From: Candidatus Nitrotoga sp. AM1P
GTDB taxonomy: Bacteria > Pseudomonadota > Gammaproteobacteria > Burkholderiales > Gallionellaceae
Direction of reading: 5' to 3'
Assembly (NCBI RefSeq): GCF_013168275.1
Contig: NZ_AP019547.1
Location: 2,170,001-2,234,000 of the forward strand
DNA length: 64,000 nucleotides
Part shown: piece by piece, positions 44,811 to 56,295 of the stretch
How positions within the stretch are numbered: the first letter of the stretch is position 1
Layout of the letters: each line of letters begins with the position of its first letter
Notes under the pieces: generated by a model
Database searches by the model: none
Seen by the model: the letters and a program-made list of their open reading frames with translations, nothing else
What the model was told of the DNA's origin: nothing
Position numbers and translations under genes: made by a program

Positions 44811-45868
44811 CCTGCCAACTCCATACATGCCTGTGCAACACACTGTGTTGCTTCCGGTTTGGCTAGTTTGCGTGCGCTTTGTGCCATGTTCAGCGCGCGT
44901 TCTCTGGTTATTCCCTGTAATAAATTTGCTAAGGGCTGCGGTTTCAATTCGGTCTGCGGTAGCAGCGTGGCCGCGCCGCGTTCGCTGAGAAAGCGTGCAT
45001 TACCGGTCTGGTGATCATCCACCGCGAATGGAAATGGCACCAGTATGCTGGCTACGCCAGCTGCGGCCAGTTCGGCGATAGTCAAGGCTCCAGCACGACA
45101 AATTACGACGTCCGCCCAGGCATAGTGCTGCGCCATATCATCTAGAAATGGTTGAGACTCGGCGTTTACTGCCGCCAGCTGATAGGCGGTGCGCACTGTC
45201 TCCAAATGTTGTTTGCCAGTTTGGTGTAACACATTGTGGCGTGTAGCCTGTGGCAATAATGCTAATGCCTGCGGCACACATTCATTAATTGCCTTCGCAC
45301 CTAAACTGCCACCCAGCACTAATAGGTTAAGCACGCCGCTGCGTGCGGCGTAGCGTATGTGTGGCTCGGGTAGTTTGGTGATACTGTCGCGTACTGGATT
45401 GCCACACCATTCAGCCGCTGGCAGTACGTGCGGAAAACCACTCAGCACCCGTGCGGCTAATCGCGCCAGCACTTTATTGCTCAGTCCGGCAATAGAGTTT
45501 TGTTCGTGAATTAACAATGGACGGCGCATCAATGCAGCCATGACTCCGCCGGGAAAGGTGATGTAACCCCCCATGCCCAGTACTACGTCGGGACGATGAC
45601 GAAACAATGCAGCACCGCTCTGCCCCAATGCCAGCAGCAGATTGAGTGGCAGCATTAATTTGCGCAACAGTCCCTTTCCGCGTAGACCGGAGAAACGCAC
45701 ATTGGCCATTTCATAACCATGTTGAGGTACCAGCTGTGCTTCCATGCTTCTGGGCGCGCCCAGCCAAATAATGCACCAGCCTTTCGAGCGCAGGTAGTCA
45801 GCCACAGCCAATGCTGGGAAGATATGACCACCCGTTCCACCGGCCATGATCAAGATCTTACGAGTCAT
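44807..45868 (-). CDS. murG: Undecaprenyl-PP-MurNAc-pentapeptide GlcNAc transferase
   Basis: MurG makes lipid II from lipid I on the inner face of the membrane. 353 residues from the ATG at 45868 ([20 protein letters not shown]). G-loop [10 protein letters not shown], second G-loop [14 protein letters not shown], and the donor site [20 protein letters not shown]. The ATG overlaps the ftsW stop by four bases. Confidence 0.97.
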   Translation of the reverse strand: MTRKILIMAGGTGGHIFPALAVADYLRSKGWCIIWLGAPRSMEAQLVPQHGYEMANVRFSGLRGKGLLRKLMLPLNLLLALGQSGAALFRHRPDVVLGMGGYITFPGGVMAALMRRPLLIHEQNSIAGLSNKVLARLAARVLSGFPHVLPAAEWCGNPVRDSITKLPEPHIRYAARSGVLNLLVLGGSLGAKAINECVPQALALLPQATRHNVLHQTGKQHLETVRTAYQLAAVNAESQPFLDDMAQHYAWADVVICRAGALTIAELAAAGVASILVPFPFAVDDHQTGNARFLSERGAATLLPQTELKPQPLANLLQGITRERALNMAQSARKLAKPEATQCVAQACMELAG

Positions 45869-47028
45869 ATTGGCAGACCTCTCAACATTCGTCTGTTTTC
45901 CCAATCGATGCGGAGTAGTAGCGCTGCTGCAAGGCAACTCACTACTACGCTGCTACCCCCAAAACTAAGAAAGGGTAGAGTTAACCCTTTGGTGGGCAAT
46001 ACTCCTGTGTTTACGCCAATATTGATCATTGCTTGTACGCCCAGCCAAACGGCAATACCCTGTGCCACCAGTGCGGCAAACTGGCGATCGAGATTGGCGG
46101 CTTGACGGCCAATGGCGAAGGCGCGAATGATCAGTCCGGCAAATAACAGGATAACTATGCATACACCAACGAAGCCCAGTTCTTCAGCAATGACTGCGAG
46201 CAGAAAATCGGTATGTGCCTCTGGTAAGTAGAATAATTTTTGCAAACTGCCGCCCAGCCCTACGCCGAACCACTCGCCGCGACCAAATGCGATCAGCGCA
46301 TGGCTTAACTGGTAACCTTTGCCGTAGGGGTCAGACCATGGATCCATAAAACCGACTACGCGCTGCATGCGATAAGGTGATGAAAAAATAAGGACTGCAA
46401 ATGCGATAGGTAGGGCAATCATCAATCCGGCGAATACTTTGATATTAAAACCGCCAAGAAACAGGATAGAGATCGCGATAATACAAATCACCACGAAAGA
46501 ACCCATATCCGGTTCGAGTAATAATAAGCCTCCGACCAGCGCCATCACCGCGAACATCGGCAGAAATGCTTGACCCCAGTGATTTTTGACCAAACCTTTG
46601 CGCACGGTGTAATCGGCTGCATATAGCACGGCAAATAATTTTATGAGTTCAGATGGTTGGAGATTAATGACGAACAGCGAAAGCCAGCGGCGGCTGCCAT
46701 TCACTTCGCGCCCGATGCCGGGGAGAAGCACTAGAATGAGTAGTGCCACGCCAAGCAGAAACAGATAGGGCGCCAGCCTCTGCCAGTTCTCTAGCGATAC
46801 CTGGAACGCCATTACTCCGGCTACGATACCTACGAAAATATACAGGCCATGTCGCACCAAATAATATGCAGGCTGAAAGCCAGTGAACTTGCTTGCTTCG
46901 GCAGTGGCGATGGAGGCTGAATACACCATTACTAATCCAAACGACAGCAACGCGATGGTTATCCACGACAGTATCTTGTCGTATTCCACTAATGCATGGT
47001 GGCGGCTGGTCAGGCTTGCGGCGAGCAT
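45865..47028 (-). CDS. ftsW: Peptidoglycan glycosyltransferase FtsW (SEDS family)
   Basis: FtsW polymerises lipid II in the septum together with FtsI. 387 residues, ten helices. SEDS motifs: [52 protein letters not shown], and [14 protein letters not shown] near the end. It overlaps murD by 19 bases. Confidence 0.96.
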   Translation of the reverse strand: MLAASLTSRHHALVEYDKILSWITIALLSFGLVMVYSASIATAEASKFTGFQPAYYLVRHGLYIFVGIVAGVMAFQVSLENWQRLAPYLFLLGVALLILVLLPGIGREVNGSRRWLSLFVINLQPSELIKLFAVLYAADYTVRKGLVKNHWGQAFLPMFAVMALVGGLLLLEPDMGSFVVICIIAISILFLGGFNIKVFAGLMIALPIAFAVLIFSSPYRMQRVVGFMDPWSDPYGKGYQLSHALIAFGRGEWFGVGLGGSLQKLFYLPEAHTDFLLAVIAEELGFVGVCIVILLFAGLIIRAFAIGRQAANLDRQFAALVAQGIAVWLGVQAMINIGVNTGVLPTKGLTLPFLSFGGSSVVVSCLAAALLLRIDWENRRMLRGLPI

Positions 47029-48410
47029 GGCACATCCCCTTGCAAAGCATGCACTGCGGCGATAAATGCTTCAGCACGATGGTTGTAATTACGGAACATA
47101 TCAAAGCTGGCGCAGGCTGGCGATAACAGGACTGCGTCGCCCGGCTGTGCCAGAGAGGCACTCTGACGTACTGCATCGACCATGGTCTGTGCATGAACCA
47201 CAGGCACACCACAATTCTGTAGCACCGCTGCAATCTTGTCGGCATCGCGACCGATGAGCACTACTGCACGCGCATACTGCATCACTACCGGATAGAGCGG
47301 CACAAAATCCTGTCCTTTGCCCTCTCCGCCGGCAATTAACACGGCAGGCCGTCTTAAACCCTGTAGCGCTGCTATGGTAGCGCCGACATTCGTTCCTTTG
47401 GAATCGTCGTAATAAACGATGTCGTTGATTTCTGCGATAGGTTGCACGCGATGAGGCAAGCCCTCGAAAGCGCGTAACGCATTCAGTGACGGTGTCAGCG
47501 GTAAATCTATGCCATGGCATAAGGCCAGAGCAGCCAGTGCATTCGCCACATTATGTAGCCCCGCCACTCGCAATTCGTTGGCATTCATTACACGCCGTTG
47601 GCCATGCATTAACCATACACCCTCGCTGCTGCTATCTATGCCCCAGTCATTATCGGTGGGAGGCGGGGTATTCAAACCAAATGAATTTTGTATGCGTTCT
47701 GATAACGCCATGCCAGCACTGTTTTCATCATCGCGATTGAGCACTTGCACGCTTTTTTGTCCATTGTTACGGAAGATGCGTGCCTTGGCGGCTATATATT
47801 CGTTTATGTCGGAATAACGATCGAGATGGTCTTCGCTGATGTTGAGTACCGTGGCTGCATCCGCACTGAGAGAGGAGGTGGTTTCTAATTGAAAGCTGGA
47901 AAGTTCAAGTACCCAAACATCCGGTTGCTGCCCTTGGCGTTGTAATAGCACATCCAGCACTGCGGGCGAAATATTGCCAGCCACTTCTGTGTCCAAACCT
48001 GCTGCACGGCACATTGCACCGACCATGCTGGTTACCGTGGATTTACCATTGGCACCGGTGATGGCAATGATTTTCGGGCATCGATCTTGTGGCAATGATT
48101 GGGCAAATAATTCAATATCGCCCATTACTGGAATACCACGTGCCACCGCCTGCACGACCAATTGATTGCTCAAGGGTATACCTGGACTGATGGCGATCAA
48201 GTCGATGCCATTAAGTAATTCGCTGCGAAATACACCGCAGTGCAGCTCTGTCTCAGGGAATTGTGTGCGCAATGCATTCAGAGATGGGGGGAGATCACGA
48301 CTGTCGGCAGCGCGTACCCGCGCGCCTTGTGCACTAAGCCAGCGCACAAGCGATAACCCGGTTTCGCCGAGACCAAGCACCAGTACTGATTTATTTGTTA
48401 ATGGCATCAT
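47010..48410 (-). CDS. murD: UDP-N-acetylmuramoylalanine--D-glutamate ligase
   Basis: MurD adds D-glutamate to UDP-MurNAc-L-Ala. 466 residues from the ATG at 48410, which overlaps the mraY stop (ATGATG, second ATG also possible). Motifs: [18 protein letters not shown]-loop [26 protein letters not shown], and [13 protein letters not shown]. Confidence 0.96.
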   Translation of the reverse strand: MMPLTNKSVLVLGLGETGLSLVRWLSAQGARVRAADSRDLPPSLNALRTQFPETELHCGVFRSELLNGIDLIAISPGIPLSNQLVVQAVARGIPVMGDIELFAQSLPQDRCPKIIAITGANGKSTVTSMVGAMCRAAGLDTEVAGNISPAVLDVLLQRQGQQPDVWVLELSSFQLETTSSLSADAATVLNISEDHLDRYSDINEYIAAKARIFRNNGQKSVQVLNRDDENSAGMALSERIQNSFGLNTPPPTDNDWGIDSSSEGVWLMHGQRRVMNANELRVAGLHNVANALAALALCHGIDLPLTPSLNALRAFEGLPHRVQPIAEINDIVYYDDSKGTNVGATIAALQGLRRPAVLIAGGEGKGQDFVPLYPVVMQYARAVVLIGRDADKIAAVLQNCGVPVVHAQTMVDAVRQSASLAQPGDAVLLSPACASFDMFRNYNHRAEAFIAAVHALQGDVPCSPQA

Positions 48411-49492
48411 CGTAATTTCAGCGTCGTCAATCCGATTAATACCAACATCATCGAAATAATCCAAAATCGAACAACCACTTGATTCTCTTTCCAGCCCTTC
48501 AATTCATAATGATGATGGAGCGGTGCCATGCGAAAAATACGCTTGCCTGTAAGTTTGAAAGAAGCTACCTGGATGACCACCGACAGTGTTTCCAGTACGA
48601 ACACTCCGCCCATGATAAGCAGCACGATTTCCTGGCGTACGATCACCGCCACTGTGCCGAGCGCAGCGCCTAAAGCCAGTGCACCTACGTCGCCCATGAA
48701 TACTTCTGCCGGATAAGCGTTAAACCACAAGAAAGCTAACCCCGCCCCCGCAATTGCGCCGCAGAACACCGCCAATTCGCTCGCACCTGGGACATGCGGC
48801 ATGCCAAGATATTTGGCGAATACTGCATGGCCCGCAACATAAGCGAAGATCGCCAGCGCACTGCTGATCATTACCGTGGGCATGATCGCCAAGCCGTCCA
48901 GACCATCGGTCAAATTGACTGCGTTACTGGTACCAACGATAACCAGGCAGGCCAGCAGAATGAATGTGAATGCCGCGAGCGGAAATACCAGATGCTTGAA
49001 GAAGGGCACGATCAGCTCAGTATGCGCAGGCAGGCTGGCGTGTTGCCACAGGTACCCCGCCACGATCACTGCAATGATGGATTGCCACAACATCTTGGCT
49101 TTGGCAGATAGCCCCTTGGGGTTGCGATGAACGACTTTGCGATAGTCATCGACCCAGCCGATCGCGCCGAAACCCAATGTGGTGAGCAACACCACCCATA
49201 CATACCTATTGCTCAGATCGGCCCACAATAACGTGGTGATGGCTATCGAGGTGAGAATTAATGCGCCACCCATGGTTGGCGTGCCAGCTTTTATCAGATG
49301 CGTCTGTGGACCGTCATCACGCACTGCTTGGCCTATCTTATAGGCGGTTAGCTTGCGTATCATCATCGGCCCGACCAGGAAGGAAATAGACAACGCAGTT
49401 ATTGCAGCCAGCACAGCGCGCAGTGTGATGTAATTGAATACGCTGAATACACTGACATATTGCGATAACCATTGCGCGAATTTAAGTAACAT
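48407..49492 (-). CDS. mraY: Phospho-N-acetylmuramoyl-pentapeptide transferase
   Basis: MraY transfers phospho-MurNAc-pentapeptide to undecaprenyl phosphate, forming lipid I. 361 residues, ten helices, from the ATG at 49492 ([20 protein letters not shown]). Motifs: [11 protein letters not shown], the acidic pair in [30 protein letters not shown] and [12 protein letters not shown]. It follows murF after 23 bases. Confidence 0.97.
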   Translation of the reverse strand: MLLKFAQWLSQYVSVFSVFNYITLRAVLAAITALSISFLVGPMMIRKLTAYKIGQAVRDDGPQTHLIKAGTPTMGGALILTSIAITTLLWADLSNRYVWVVLLTTLGFGAIGWVDDYRKVVHRNPKGLSAKAKMLWQSIIAVIVAGYLWQHASLPAHTELIVPFFKHLVFPLAAFTFILLACLVIVGTSNAVNLTDGLDGLAIMPTVMISSALAIFAYVAGHAVFAKYLGMPHVPGASELAVFCGAIAGAGLAFLWFNAYPAEVFMGDVGALALGAALGTVAVIVRQEIVLLIMGGVFVLETLSVVIQVASFKLTGKRIFRMAPLHHHYELKGWKENQVVVRFWIISMMLVLIGLTTLKLR

Positions 49493-49515
49493 TTTTGTTT
49501 CTTTCGGCCGGGCAG

Positions 49516-50949
49516 TTAAGAGGGAAGGGTTAAGGAAGGGTGGTGAAGCTTGTGCATGGACTCTTCCTTGTTTATTTCTTCTCTTACCTGATTTGTTCCA
49601 GTGCAGTGCTGCACCACCCGCTCCATGCACATGAAGCGCGAGCCCTTCACTAGTACCGTGCTATCCCTATCTAAATTTTTATCCAACACGGCGCATAAAT
49701 CTTCAATGCGTTCAAAGTGACGAGCGCCTGGGCCGAACTCATGTACCGCATGAGGTGTCAGTTTGCCCAATGCTAATAGTTGGTTCACCCCAAAACGACG
49801 AGCTTCTGCGCCAATTTCGCTATGCAGGTGTACGGCGTCCTCTCCTAACTCCCCCATGTCGCCCAGTACCAGGATTTTTTTACCGGCGCTCTGCGCCAAT
49901 ACCTCGAGCGCGGCGTGCAGTGAGGCCGGATTGGCGTTGTAGCTGTCATCTATCAGCATCGCACCCTGCAGTGCAGTTTTACGCTGCAAACGAGCGGGTA
50001 CGCCAGAAAATCTTTCCAACCCTGCTGCAATCGCTGGTATAGGCACGTGCAAGGCTAGCGCTGCTGCAGTAGCGGCCAGTGCGTTGCGGACGTTATGCAC
50101 CCCCGGTACTTGCAACTGAGCACTGAAGCTACCCTGTGGCATATCTACTTCGATATGCGCGCCATAGTTCCTTACTTGCCATTGCGCATGTACCATCCCA
50201 TTTTTTTCCAGACCGAATTCAATAATCGTATGGCCGTCTGCCAACTCGTGCCATAGTGGTGCATAAGCGTCATCGGCATTAATGACTGCGGTGCCTTGAG
50301 GCGATAACCCTGTGAAAATTTCCCCTTTAGCGCGTGCCACCGCGTCCACCGAACCCAATCCGGCTAAGTGGGCGCTGCCCGCGTTGTTGACGATGGCGAC
50401 ATCCGGCCGTGCCAACCGGGTCAGGTATTCAATTTCTCCCTGATGGTTCATACCCATCTCGATCACCGCATAGCGATGCACGGCCCGCAGCTTAAGCAAA
50501 GTAAGTGGCACACCAATGTCATTGTTGAGATTGCCAAGTGTTGCTAGCACTGCGTCATCTTCACCCGTTGCCGTGCGCAATATGCTCGCCAACATTTCCT
50601 TCACCGTGGTTTTGCCGTTGCTGCCGGTTACTGCTATCACGGGGATCTTGAACTGCGTACGCCAATGAGCTGCCAGACGCCCTAATGCCAGGCGAGTGTC
50701 TTCGACCAGCAGCAAGGGACAGGGTGGCTCAACGTTTCGATAATTTGTAGCTTTTACCAATGCAGCGACTGCACCGCTTTGAGTTGCACTGGCAACAAAT
50801 GCGGCACCGTCGTAATTTTCTCCCTGCAATGCTACAAACAGATCACCTGCATTGATCGCTCGACTATCGCTGGACACGGAGGTAAACGATACATCGTGGC
50901 CGACAAGCTCGCAGCCCAATACTTGTGCAGCCTGCGATAGCAGCATCAT
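49516..50949 (-). CDS. murF: UDP-MurNAc-tripeptide--D-alanyl-D-alanine ligase
   Basis: MurF attaches D-Ala-D-Ala to the UDP-MurNAc tripeptide. 477 residues. N-terminal [21 protein letters not shown]-loop [30 protein letters not shown], and [17 protein letters not shown]. The C-terminus runs about 25 residues past the usual end ([15 protein letters not shown]), a polar, probably disordered tail. ATG overlaps the murE stop by four bases. Confidence 0.96.
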   Translation of the reverse strand: MMLLSQAAQVLGCELVGHDVSFTSVSSDSRAINAGDLFVALQGENYDGAAFVASATQSGAVAALVKATNYRNVEPPCPLLLVEDTRLALGRLAAHWRTQFKIPVIAVTGSNGKTTVKEMLASILRTATGEDDAVLATLGNLNNDIGVPLTLLKLRAVHRYAVIEMGMNHQGEIEYLTRLARPDVAIVNNAGSAHLAGLGSVDAVARAKGEIFTGLSPQGTAVINADDAYAPLWHELADGHTIIEFGLEKNGMVHAQWQVRNYGAHIEVDMPQGSFSAQLQVPGVHNVRNALAATAAALALHVPIPAIAAGLERFSGVPARLQRKTALQGAMLIDDSYNANPASLHAALEVLAQSAGKKILVLGDMGELGEDAVHLHSEIGAEARRFGVNQLLALGKLTPHAVHEFGPGARHFERIEDLCAVLDKNLDRDSTVLVKGSRFMCMERVVQHCTGTNQVREEINKEESMHKLHHPSLTLPS

Positions 50950-52475
50950 GCCCGCGCCTCATCGCGCCAAGCCAACAACGCGCGCTGTGCGACCTCGGCG
51001 TCGTTGAACGGATATTTCACTCCTCTGACTTCCTGATATGACTCGTGCCCTTTACCGGCGATCAGTACGATATCCGTCGCATGCGCGCTGAGCACGGCTT
51101 GTGCGATGGCCGAGGCGCGATCTTCGATGATTTGGTAGGTGCCGTTTGTTTCTCTTCTTCCCGATGTAATGCCGGATACAATGGCTGCAATAATGTCGAG
51201 CGGCGCTTCACTGCGCGGGTTGTCGCTGGTAATAATAGAGACGTCCGCCAATTTGGCTGCAATAGCGCCCATCATCGGACGTTTACCGCGGTCGCGATCG
51301 CCGCCACAACCAAACACACAAATCAGTTTGCCGTTATCAGTCTCGACTATTTCACGTCCGACCACTTCACGCACGGCCTGTAACACTTTTTCCAACGCAT
51401 CCGGGGTATGTGCATAGTCCACCACTACAGTGGGGAGACCATTCTCACTAAAAGTCTGCATGCGTCCGGGCACCGCGCTGATACGCGACAATTCGTGCAG
51501 CGCATTGCTTAACGTCACGCCGCTCACTAGCAACACCGCCATCACGCCTAACAGATTGGCAACATTAAAGCGTCCGATCAGTGTGTTATGTAGCTCACCA
51601 CCGCCCCAGCTGGAATGTATTTGCAGGCTGAACCCCTGCCTATCCATATGTAATGCGCTACCGTAAACCATACGCAAACCTAGGCGCTCGGCCAGGGCCA
51701 AGGCGGCATCGTTTAGACCGTAGCCCACCACTTCCACGCCTTTGTCCTGCAGTTGTTCGGCAATCTCGGCACCGAATGCATCATCCAGGTTGAGTACAAC
51801 GTATTTAAGCTGTTGCCAATCGAATAAACGGCGCTTGGCCGCAGCATAGCTATGCATGTCGCCGTGATAATCAAGATGATCCCGGCTGAGGTTGGTAAGC
51901 AGCGCTACATCGAATTGCACCCCATTCACCCGCCCCTGTTCCAAAGCATGTGAGGACACTTCCATTGCGACAGCCTGTGCGTCCTGAGCGAGATAATCGG
52001 CTAATAATTCATGCAGGCGGATGGCATCGGGTGTGGTGTTCAGGGTGGGTTGCAAAGCAGCGTGAAAGCCGTTGCCTAAGGTTCCGATCAGCGCAATTTT
52101 TTTGCCCAGTGCGCAAAATGATTGGGCAATCCAGTGGCAGCATGATGTCTTACCATTGGTGCCGGTGATACCAATTACCCACATTTTTTGCGAGGGGCTG
52201 CCATAGACATGATCAGCAATCTCTCCGGCATGATGGTGCAGATTGGCGACTGCCAAATTGGGAAGTTGCCATGCTTCGTTCCAGCTGAAGCCGAGCGCTT
52301 CCCAGATCACCGCATTGGCACCATTTGCGATAGCTTGCTTAATGAACTGACGTCCATCTGCCTTGCTGCCGGGGTAGGCGATGAATGTATCGCCTGGCGT
52401 AACTGCGCGGCTATCCGTCACTAGCCGTGTGATTTTGACGCCGAGGGAGGCAATAAGGTCGGGATGGAAGCTCAC
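50946..52475 (-). CDS. murE: UDP-MurNAc-L-Ala-D-Glu--meso-diaminopimelate ligase
   Basis: MurE adds the third residue of the stem peptide. 509 residues. VTDSRAVTPGDTFIAYPGSK, P-loop ITGTNGKTSCCHWIAQS, NLSRDHLDYHGD with the carbamylated-lysine region, VVDYAHTPDALEKVL, and the motif DNPRSEAP, in which DNPR marks specificity for meso-diaminopimelate. Four-base overlaps with ftsI and murF. Confidence 0.97.
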   Translation of the reverse strand: MSFHPDLIASLGVKITRLVTDSRAVTPGDTFIAYPGSKADGRQFIKQAIANGANAVIWEALGFSWNEAWQLPNLAVANLHHHAGEIADHVYGSPSQKMWVIGITGTNGKTSCCHWIAQSFCALGKKIALIGTLGNGFHAALQPTLNTTPDAIRLHELLADYLAQDAQAVAMEVSSHALEQGRVNGVQFDVALLTNLSRDHLDYHGDMHSYAAAKRRLFDWQQLKYVVLNLDDAFGAEIAEQLQDKGVEVVGYGLNDAALALAERLGLRMVYGSALHMDRQGFSLQIHSSWGGGELHNTLIGRFNVANLLGVMAVLLVSGVTLSNALHELSRISAVPGRMQTFSENGLPTVVVDYAHTPDALEKVLQAVREVVGREIVETDNGKLICVFGCGGDRDRGKRPMMGAIAAKLADVSIITSDNPRSEAPLDIIAAIVSGITSGRRETNGTYQIIEDRASAIAQAVLSAHATDIVLIAGKGHESYQEVRGVKYPFNDAEVAQRALLAWRDEARA

Positions 52476-54205
52476 ACTTCCTCCTTTACGATATCGACAG
52501 GTAGCGGCATTAATATATTTCCGAGCTGTGTATCGTTAGGCACGTTGAGCTGGCGCAACGTAGCGCTCATCACATTACTAAATACGGGTGCTGCGACCAG
52601 GCCGCCGTAATACTGACCGTTGTTGGGCTCGTTGATCATCACTGCTACGACCAAACGTGGGTTGGACGCAGGTGCCAATCCGACAAAAGAAGAAATATAA
52701 CGATTGATGTAGCGCCCCCCTTCTAGCTTGTGCGCAGTGCCAGTTTTGCCCGCTACGCGGTAGCCATTGATCTGTGCCAGTGGCGCGGTGCCGCCTGGCA
52801 GAACCGCCAGTTCCAGCATGGCAAGTATTTCGCGCGCGGTGGCATTCGAATATACTTTCTTGCCGCTCACAGGTGCATCCAGCTTAAGCCATGACACTGG
52901 CCTCAATTCACCATTGTTTGCAAATATGGTATAGGCGCGTGCCAGTTGCAACAGGCTGACGGAAATGCCGTGGCCATAGGAAAGGGTGGCTTGTTCAATG
53001 GGCCGCCACTTCTTGTAGTCGTGTAATTTACCTGCCGCCTCACCGGGGAAGCCACTGCCGGCCTGCATGCCAAAACCACTTTCATTCAGGCTTTGCCAGA
53101 TTTTTTCCGGCGGCAACGATAGTGCAATTTTAGCCGCGCCTACATTACTGGATTTCTGAATTACTTGTGCCACTGTGAGGATTTCTTCAGGATGGGTGTC
53201 ATGAATCTTGTGTTTGCCGACTAGCATTGTCCCATTTTCGGTATTGATAATGGTTTGTGGCGTCACGTTGCCCGTTTCCAGCGCGGCTGCTACGGTGAAA
53301 GGCTTGAGCGTGGAACCCGGTTCGAATAGGTCGGTTACAGCATGGTTGCGTAGCACCTGAAGGTTTGATTTGGCACGATTATTAGGGTTGTAACTTGGCC
53401 AATTGGCCAGTGCCAACACTTCACCGCTTTTAGCGTCCAGCACTACAATGGAGCCGGCTTTGGCATTATGGTGCTCGACCGCCAGTTTTATTTCTCGGTA
53501 AGCCAAATATTGGATTTTGCTGTCTATACTTAGCGCCAGATTGCTGCCCGGCTTGGGCGCGCGAATGCTGGCGACGTCTTCGACAATATGACCCTTGCGA
53601 TCTTTGATTACGCGTTGGCTGCCTGCTTTGCCACCGAGCTGATTTTGTAATGCCAGCTCCAGCCCTTCTTGACCGTTGTCGTCCACGTCAGTGAAACCGA
53701 GTAGGTGTGCTGTGATGTCTCCGTTTGGGTAATAGCGGCGATACTCACGCCGTAGCGATACACCGGGCATGCCCAGCTTGACGATTTTTTCCGCCTGTTC
53801 GGGTGGTAGCTGACGTTGGAGATAAACGAAGTCACGCGTAGTGTCGAATAAACGATTCTTCACTTCTGTGATATTCATGCCCATGATTCGCGCTAACTGA
53901 TTCACTTGTTGTGGAGTCGCTTCTACATCTTGTGGGCTAACCCAAATGGATTCCACAGGTGTGCTGATGGCGAGCGGCTCTCCATTGCGGTCGGTAATCA
54001 TGCCGCGGTGCGCACTAATGTCGACAACGCGGTTGGAACGTGCATTCCCTTTCTGTTGCAGGAAATTATTGTTGATGCTTTGCAAATAGACTGCCCGCAC
54101 GATCAATGCACCCATGCCAAATAGCAATAGGACAAATAACAGCCGAGAACGCCACGGCGGTAATGCTGCAAGCTTTGCGGCCTGTATATTGCTGGGATAA
54201 TTCAT
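52472..54205 (-). CDS. ftsI: Septal peptidoglycan transpeptidase FtsI (PBP3)
   Basis: FtsI cross-links septal peptidoglycan. 577 residues: one N-terminal helix (about 19-38), the pedestal domain, and the transpeptidase domain with SxxK in FEPGSTLKPFTVAAALETG, SxN in SSNVGAAKIAL, and KTG in VAGKTGTAHKLEGG. ATGA overlap with ftsL and with murE. Confidence 0.97.
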   Translation of the reverse strand: MNYPSNIQAAKLAALPPWRSRLLFVLLLFGMGALIVRAVYLQSINNNFLQQKGNARSNRVVDISAHRGMITDRNGEPLAISTPVESIWVSPQDVEATPQQVNQLARIMGMNITEVKNRLFDTTRDFVYLQRQLPPEQAEKIVKLGMPGVSLRREYRRYYPNGDITAHLLGFTDVDDNGQEGLELALQNQLGGKAGSQRVIKDRKGHIVEDVASIRAPKPGSNLALSIDSKIQYLAYREIKLAVEHHNAKAGSIVVLDAKSGEVLALANWPSYNPNNRAKSNLQVLRNHAVTDLFEPGSTLKPFTVAAALETGNVTPQTIINTENGTMLVGKHKIHDTHPEEILTVAQVIQKSSNVGAAKIALSLPPEKIWQSLNESGFGMQAGSGFPGEAAGKLHDYKKWRPIEQATLSYGHGISVSLLQLARAYTIFANNGELRPVSWLKLDAPVSGKKVYSNATAREILAMLELAVLPGGTAPLAQINGYRVAGKTGTAHKLEGGRYINRYISSFVGLAPASNPRLVVAVMINEPNNGQYYGGLVAAPVFSNVMSATLRQLNVPNDTQLGNILMPLPVDIVKEEV

Positions 54206-54492
54206 GGTTGTGTTAAAGATTTATTCAGCTCTTCAGCACGAATAAATTGGATCTGTTGGCTTTTTGGTAGCTGCATTTGCAATTTGTCGACAGCGATTTT
54301 CTCCACCCGTGCTGGCATCGCCCAGGTACTCTGTTCAAGTTGTAATTGTCCCCATTCCACTTCCATTTGCTGTGCGCGATCCTTTTCCTTCTGTAATTCC
54401 GCAAACAATTTGCGCGCCTTGTCTTGTGAGGTCACAACACTCAGCGCGCAAACGATCACCATAAGCAAGAGTAATAGATGCACCTTAGTCAT
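54202..54492 (-). CDS. ftsL: Cell division protein FtsL
   Basis: FtsL is a small bitopic divisome protein that works with FtsB and FtsQ to activate FtsWI. 96 residues: an N-terminal helix ([20 protein letters not shown]), then a coiled-coil periplasmic segment ([20 protein letters not shown]) and a short tail with [12 protein letters not shown]. Identity is by position, size and topology. It overlaps rsmH by eight bases. Confidence 0.93.
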   Translation of the reverse strand: MTKVHLLLLLMVIVCALSVVTSQDKARKLFAELQKEKDRAQQMEVEWGQLQLEQSTWAMPARVEKIAVDKLQMQLPKSQQIQFIRAEELNKSLTQP

Positions 54493-55444
54493 CTGTCTCG
54501 CCCACTCGTTCTGCTACGCGCATCACCGCACTGCGTGCTCGTGGATTAGTTGCCACCTCCTGCGATGTGGCGTGAATTGCTTTGCCGATCAGGCGTAGCC
54601 TTCCTTTTGGTATATCTGCAGCGCGAATGGGTAAATTACGCGGTAACTTATCGCCCTGCGCCATGTTGCGCAGAAAATGTTTTACCATCCGGTCTTCCAG
54701 CGAATGAAAGCTGATGACCACGATACGTCCTCCTGGCTTTAGGCACTCCACACATTGCGGGAGAACCTGCGTAATTTCTTCGAGTTCCTGGTTGAGATAA
54801 ATCCGTATAGCTTGAAAGGTACGTGTCGCCGGATTTTTCCCGGGCTCACGTGTACGCACGGCCTGAGCAACAATCTCGCTGAGCTGACGCGTAGTGGAAA
54901 TAGTCTTCTCTTGGCGTGCAGCAACAAGCGCTCTTGCAATCTGTGTAGCAAACCGTTCCTCGCCATAGTCACGTATCACCTCTCCAAGCAAACTTTCATT
55001 TACGGTGGCCAACCATTCTGCTGCGGTTTGTCCGCTGCTGGTATCCATACGCATGTCCAGCGGCGCGTCGAAACGGAAGCTGAAGCCGCGTTGCTCATCA
55101 TCCAGTTGGGGCGAAGACACCCCCAAGTCGAGCAACACCCCGTCCATTTTTTCAACCGTCAGTTTGTTCAACAACTTAGTCAAGTGTGCGAATCCGCTGT
55201 GCACTATGACAAAACGTGGATCAGTAATTGCCTGCGCCGCAGCTACTGCCGCAGGATCTTTATCCAACGCAATTAAACGACCCGCCGCGTCCAGTTTTTG
55301 CAGTATCAGCTGACTGTGCCCGCCTCGTCCGAACGTGCCATCCACATAGACACCATCCGGTTTAATCTGCAATGCCTCAATGGCTTCGTGCAATAAAACT
55401 GTTTCATGCAGCAATGTGGGTGTGTGAGATAAGCAACCACTCAC
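54485..55444 (-). CDS. rsmH: 16S rRNA (cytosine-1402-N4) methyltransferase
   Basis: RsmH (MraW) methylates C1402 of 16S rRNA with SAM. 319 residues from a GTG at 55444 that overlaps the mraZ stop as GTGA; the open frame continues upstream inside mraZ, but homologs begin at [23 protein letters not shown] motif [36 protein letters not shown], and [20 protein letters not shown]. Confidence 0.96.
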   Translation of the reverse strand: MSGCLSHTPTLLHETVLLHEAIEALQIKPDGVYVDGTFGRGGHSQLILQKLDAAGRLIALDKDPAAVAAAQAITDPRFVIVHSGFAHLTKLLNKLTVEKMDGVLLDLGVSSPQLDDEQRGFSFRFDAPLDMRMDTSSGQTAAEWLATVNESLLGEVIRDYGEERFATQIARALVAARQEKTISTTRQLSEIVAQAVRTREPGKNPATRTFQAIRIYLNQELEEITQVLPQCVECLKPGGRIVVISFHSLEDRMVKHFLRNMAQGDKLPRNLPIRAADIPKGRLRLIGKAIHATSQEVATNPRARSAVMRVAERVGETDD

Positions 55445-55887
55445 AACGTGAATCCCTCCAGTTCCGGGGGAAGCTCCCCATGGGAAAACGACAACGCTAT
55501 TTCCTGCTGCGCTGTCCATTTTGCCTCATCCCACAATTCGAGTTTATTGCCTTGGCCAATCAGCATTACGCGCTTATCCAGCATCGCATAGCTGCGCAAG
55601 GCAGGAGAAATTAGTACGCGTCCCGCTGCATCCATTTCGACATCTTCGGCGTAACCAATCAGGCGGCGCTGTAGCGCACGTATGCGCGGATTTAGAGAGG
55701 ATAGTTTAAGCAGTTTGTCGCGTATCGGTTGCCATTCGGGCTGTGGATAACAAAGTAAGCAACCATCCGCATCAGCAGTTAGCACTAACTGACCAGCGAA
55801 ATGCGCAAGTAAAATATCACGATGCCGAGCCGGTATCGCGAGCCTGCCTTTGTTATCCAGACTGAGTTGTGTTGCTCCCTGAAACAT
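55441..55887 (-). CDS. mraZ: Transcriptional regulator MraZ
   Basis: MraZ is an AbrB-like regulator that binds repeats in front of its own operon and controls the dcw genes. 148 residues from the ATG at 55887 ([20 protein letters not shown]), with two copies of the swapped-hairpin motif, the first with [12 protein letters not shown] and the second [14 protein letters not shown]. The upstream in-frame start would read through its own operator. First gene of the dcw operon. Confidence 0.96.
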   Translation of the reverse strand: MFQGATQLSLDNKGRLAIPARHRDILLAHFAGQLVLTADADGCLLCYPQPEWQPIRDKLLKLSSLNPRIRALQRRLIGYAEDVEMDAAGRVLISPALRSYAMLDKRVMLIGQGNKLELWDEAKWTAQQEIALSFSHGELPPELEGFTL

Positions 55888-55910
55888 TATCGCAACCCTG
55901 TACTTGATTA

Positions 55911-55945
55911 CCCACAAAAACCCACTTTCCCCCACTCTGCTCCAC
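55911..55945 (-). promoter_or_regulatory. Four MraZ-binding boxes in 10-bp phase
   Basis: On the minus strand GTGGA, GTGGG, GTGGG, GTGGG start exactly ten bases apart (complement CCCAC at 55911, 55921 and 55931, and TCCAC at 55941), separated by five unrelated bases. This is the known MraZ operator pattern. The first box overlaps the -10 element of the dcw promoter and the others fill the leader, fitting autorepression. Confidence 0.9.
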
Positions 55946-55972
55946 TATATTGAAAAAAGTAGTCTGGGTCAA
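55944..55972 (-). promoter_or_regulatory. Sigma-70 promoter of the dcw operon
   Basis: Minus strand: -35 TTGACC (55967-55972), a 17-base spacer, -10 TATAGT (55944-55949). It points at mraZ and overlaps the first MraZ box. Confidence 0.85.
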
Positions 55973-56197
55973 GCAATAAAATTAGATTTTTCTTTGCGCG
56001 ACAAGCAGTTAGAGCTGAAAGTTGATGCTGCATTAATATCTTTAATAAAGAATGGATTGCGCAAAAAGGCTAAAGCTTTTTATGATGTTTGTTGGGCTTG
56101 TGAGGTGCAGAGCGGATGCAATCAGGTCTGCGGAATTGAAAGAGGTATTTGAAGGTGTTTTTGTTTCATGTCTAATGAAAGCAAAAACTTAATAGAG

Positions 56198-56214
56198 GCT
56201 GCCTTTTTGGCAGC
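56198..56214 (-). terminator. Hairpin downstream of rnpB
   Basis: GCTGCC-AAAAA-GGCAGC on the minus strand, about 80 bases after the 3' end of RNase P RNA, followed at some distance by a T-run (TTTTTGC). A weak intrinsic terminator for the rnpB precursor at best. Confidence 0.4.
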
Positions 56215-56295
56215 GATAGTTTTTATACGGGCTTATATTAAAGTCATTTCCGCTTCGCTAGAATTATCATTCTTGGATAGTTATCGAAATCAAGT

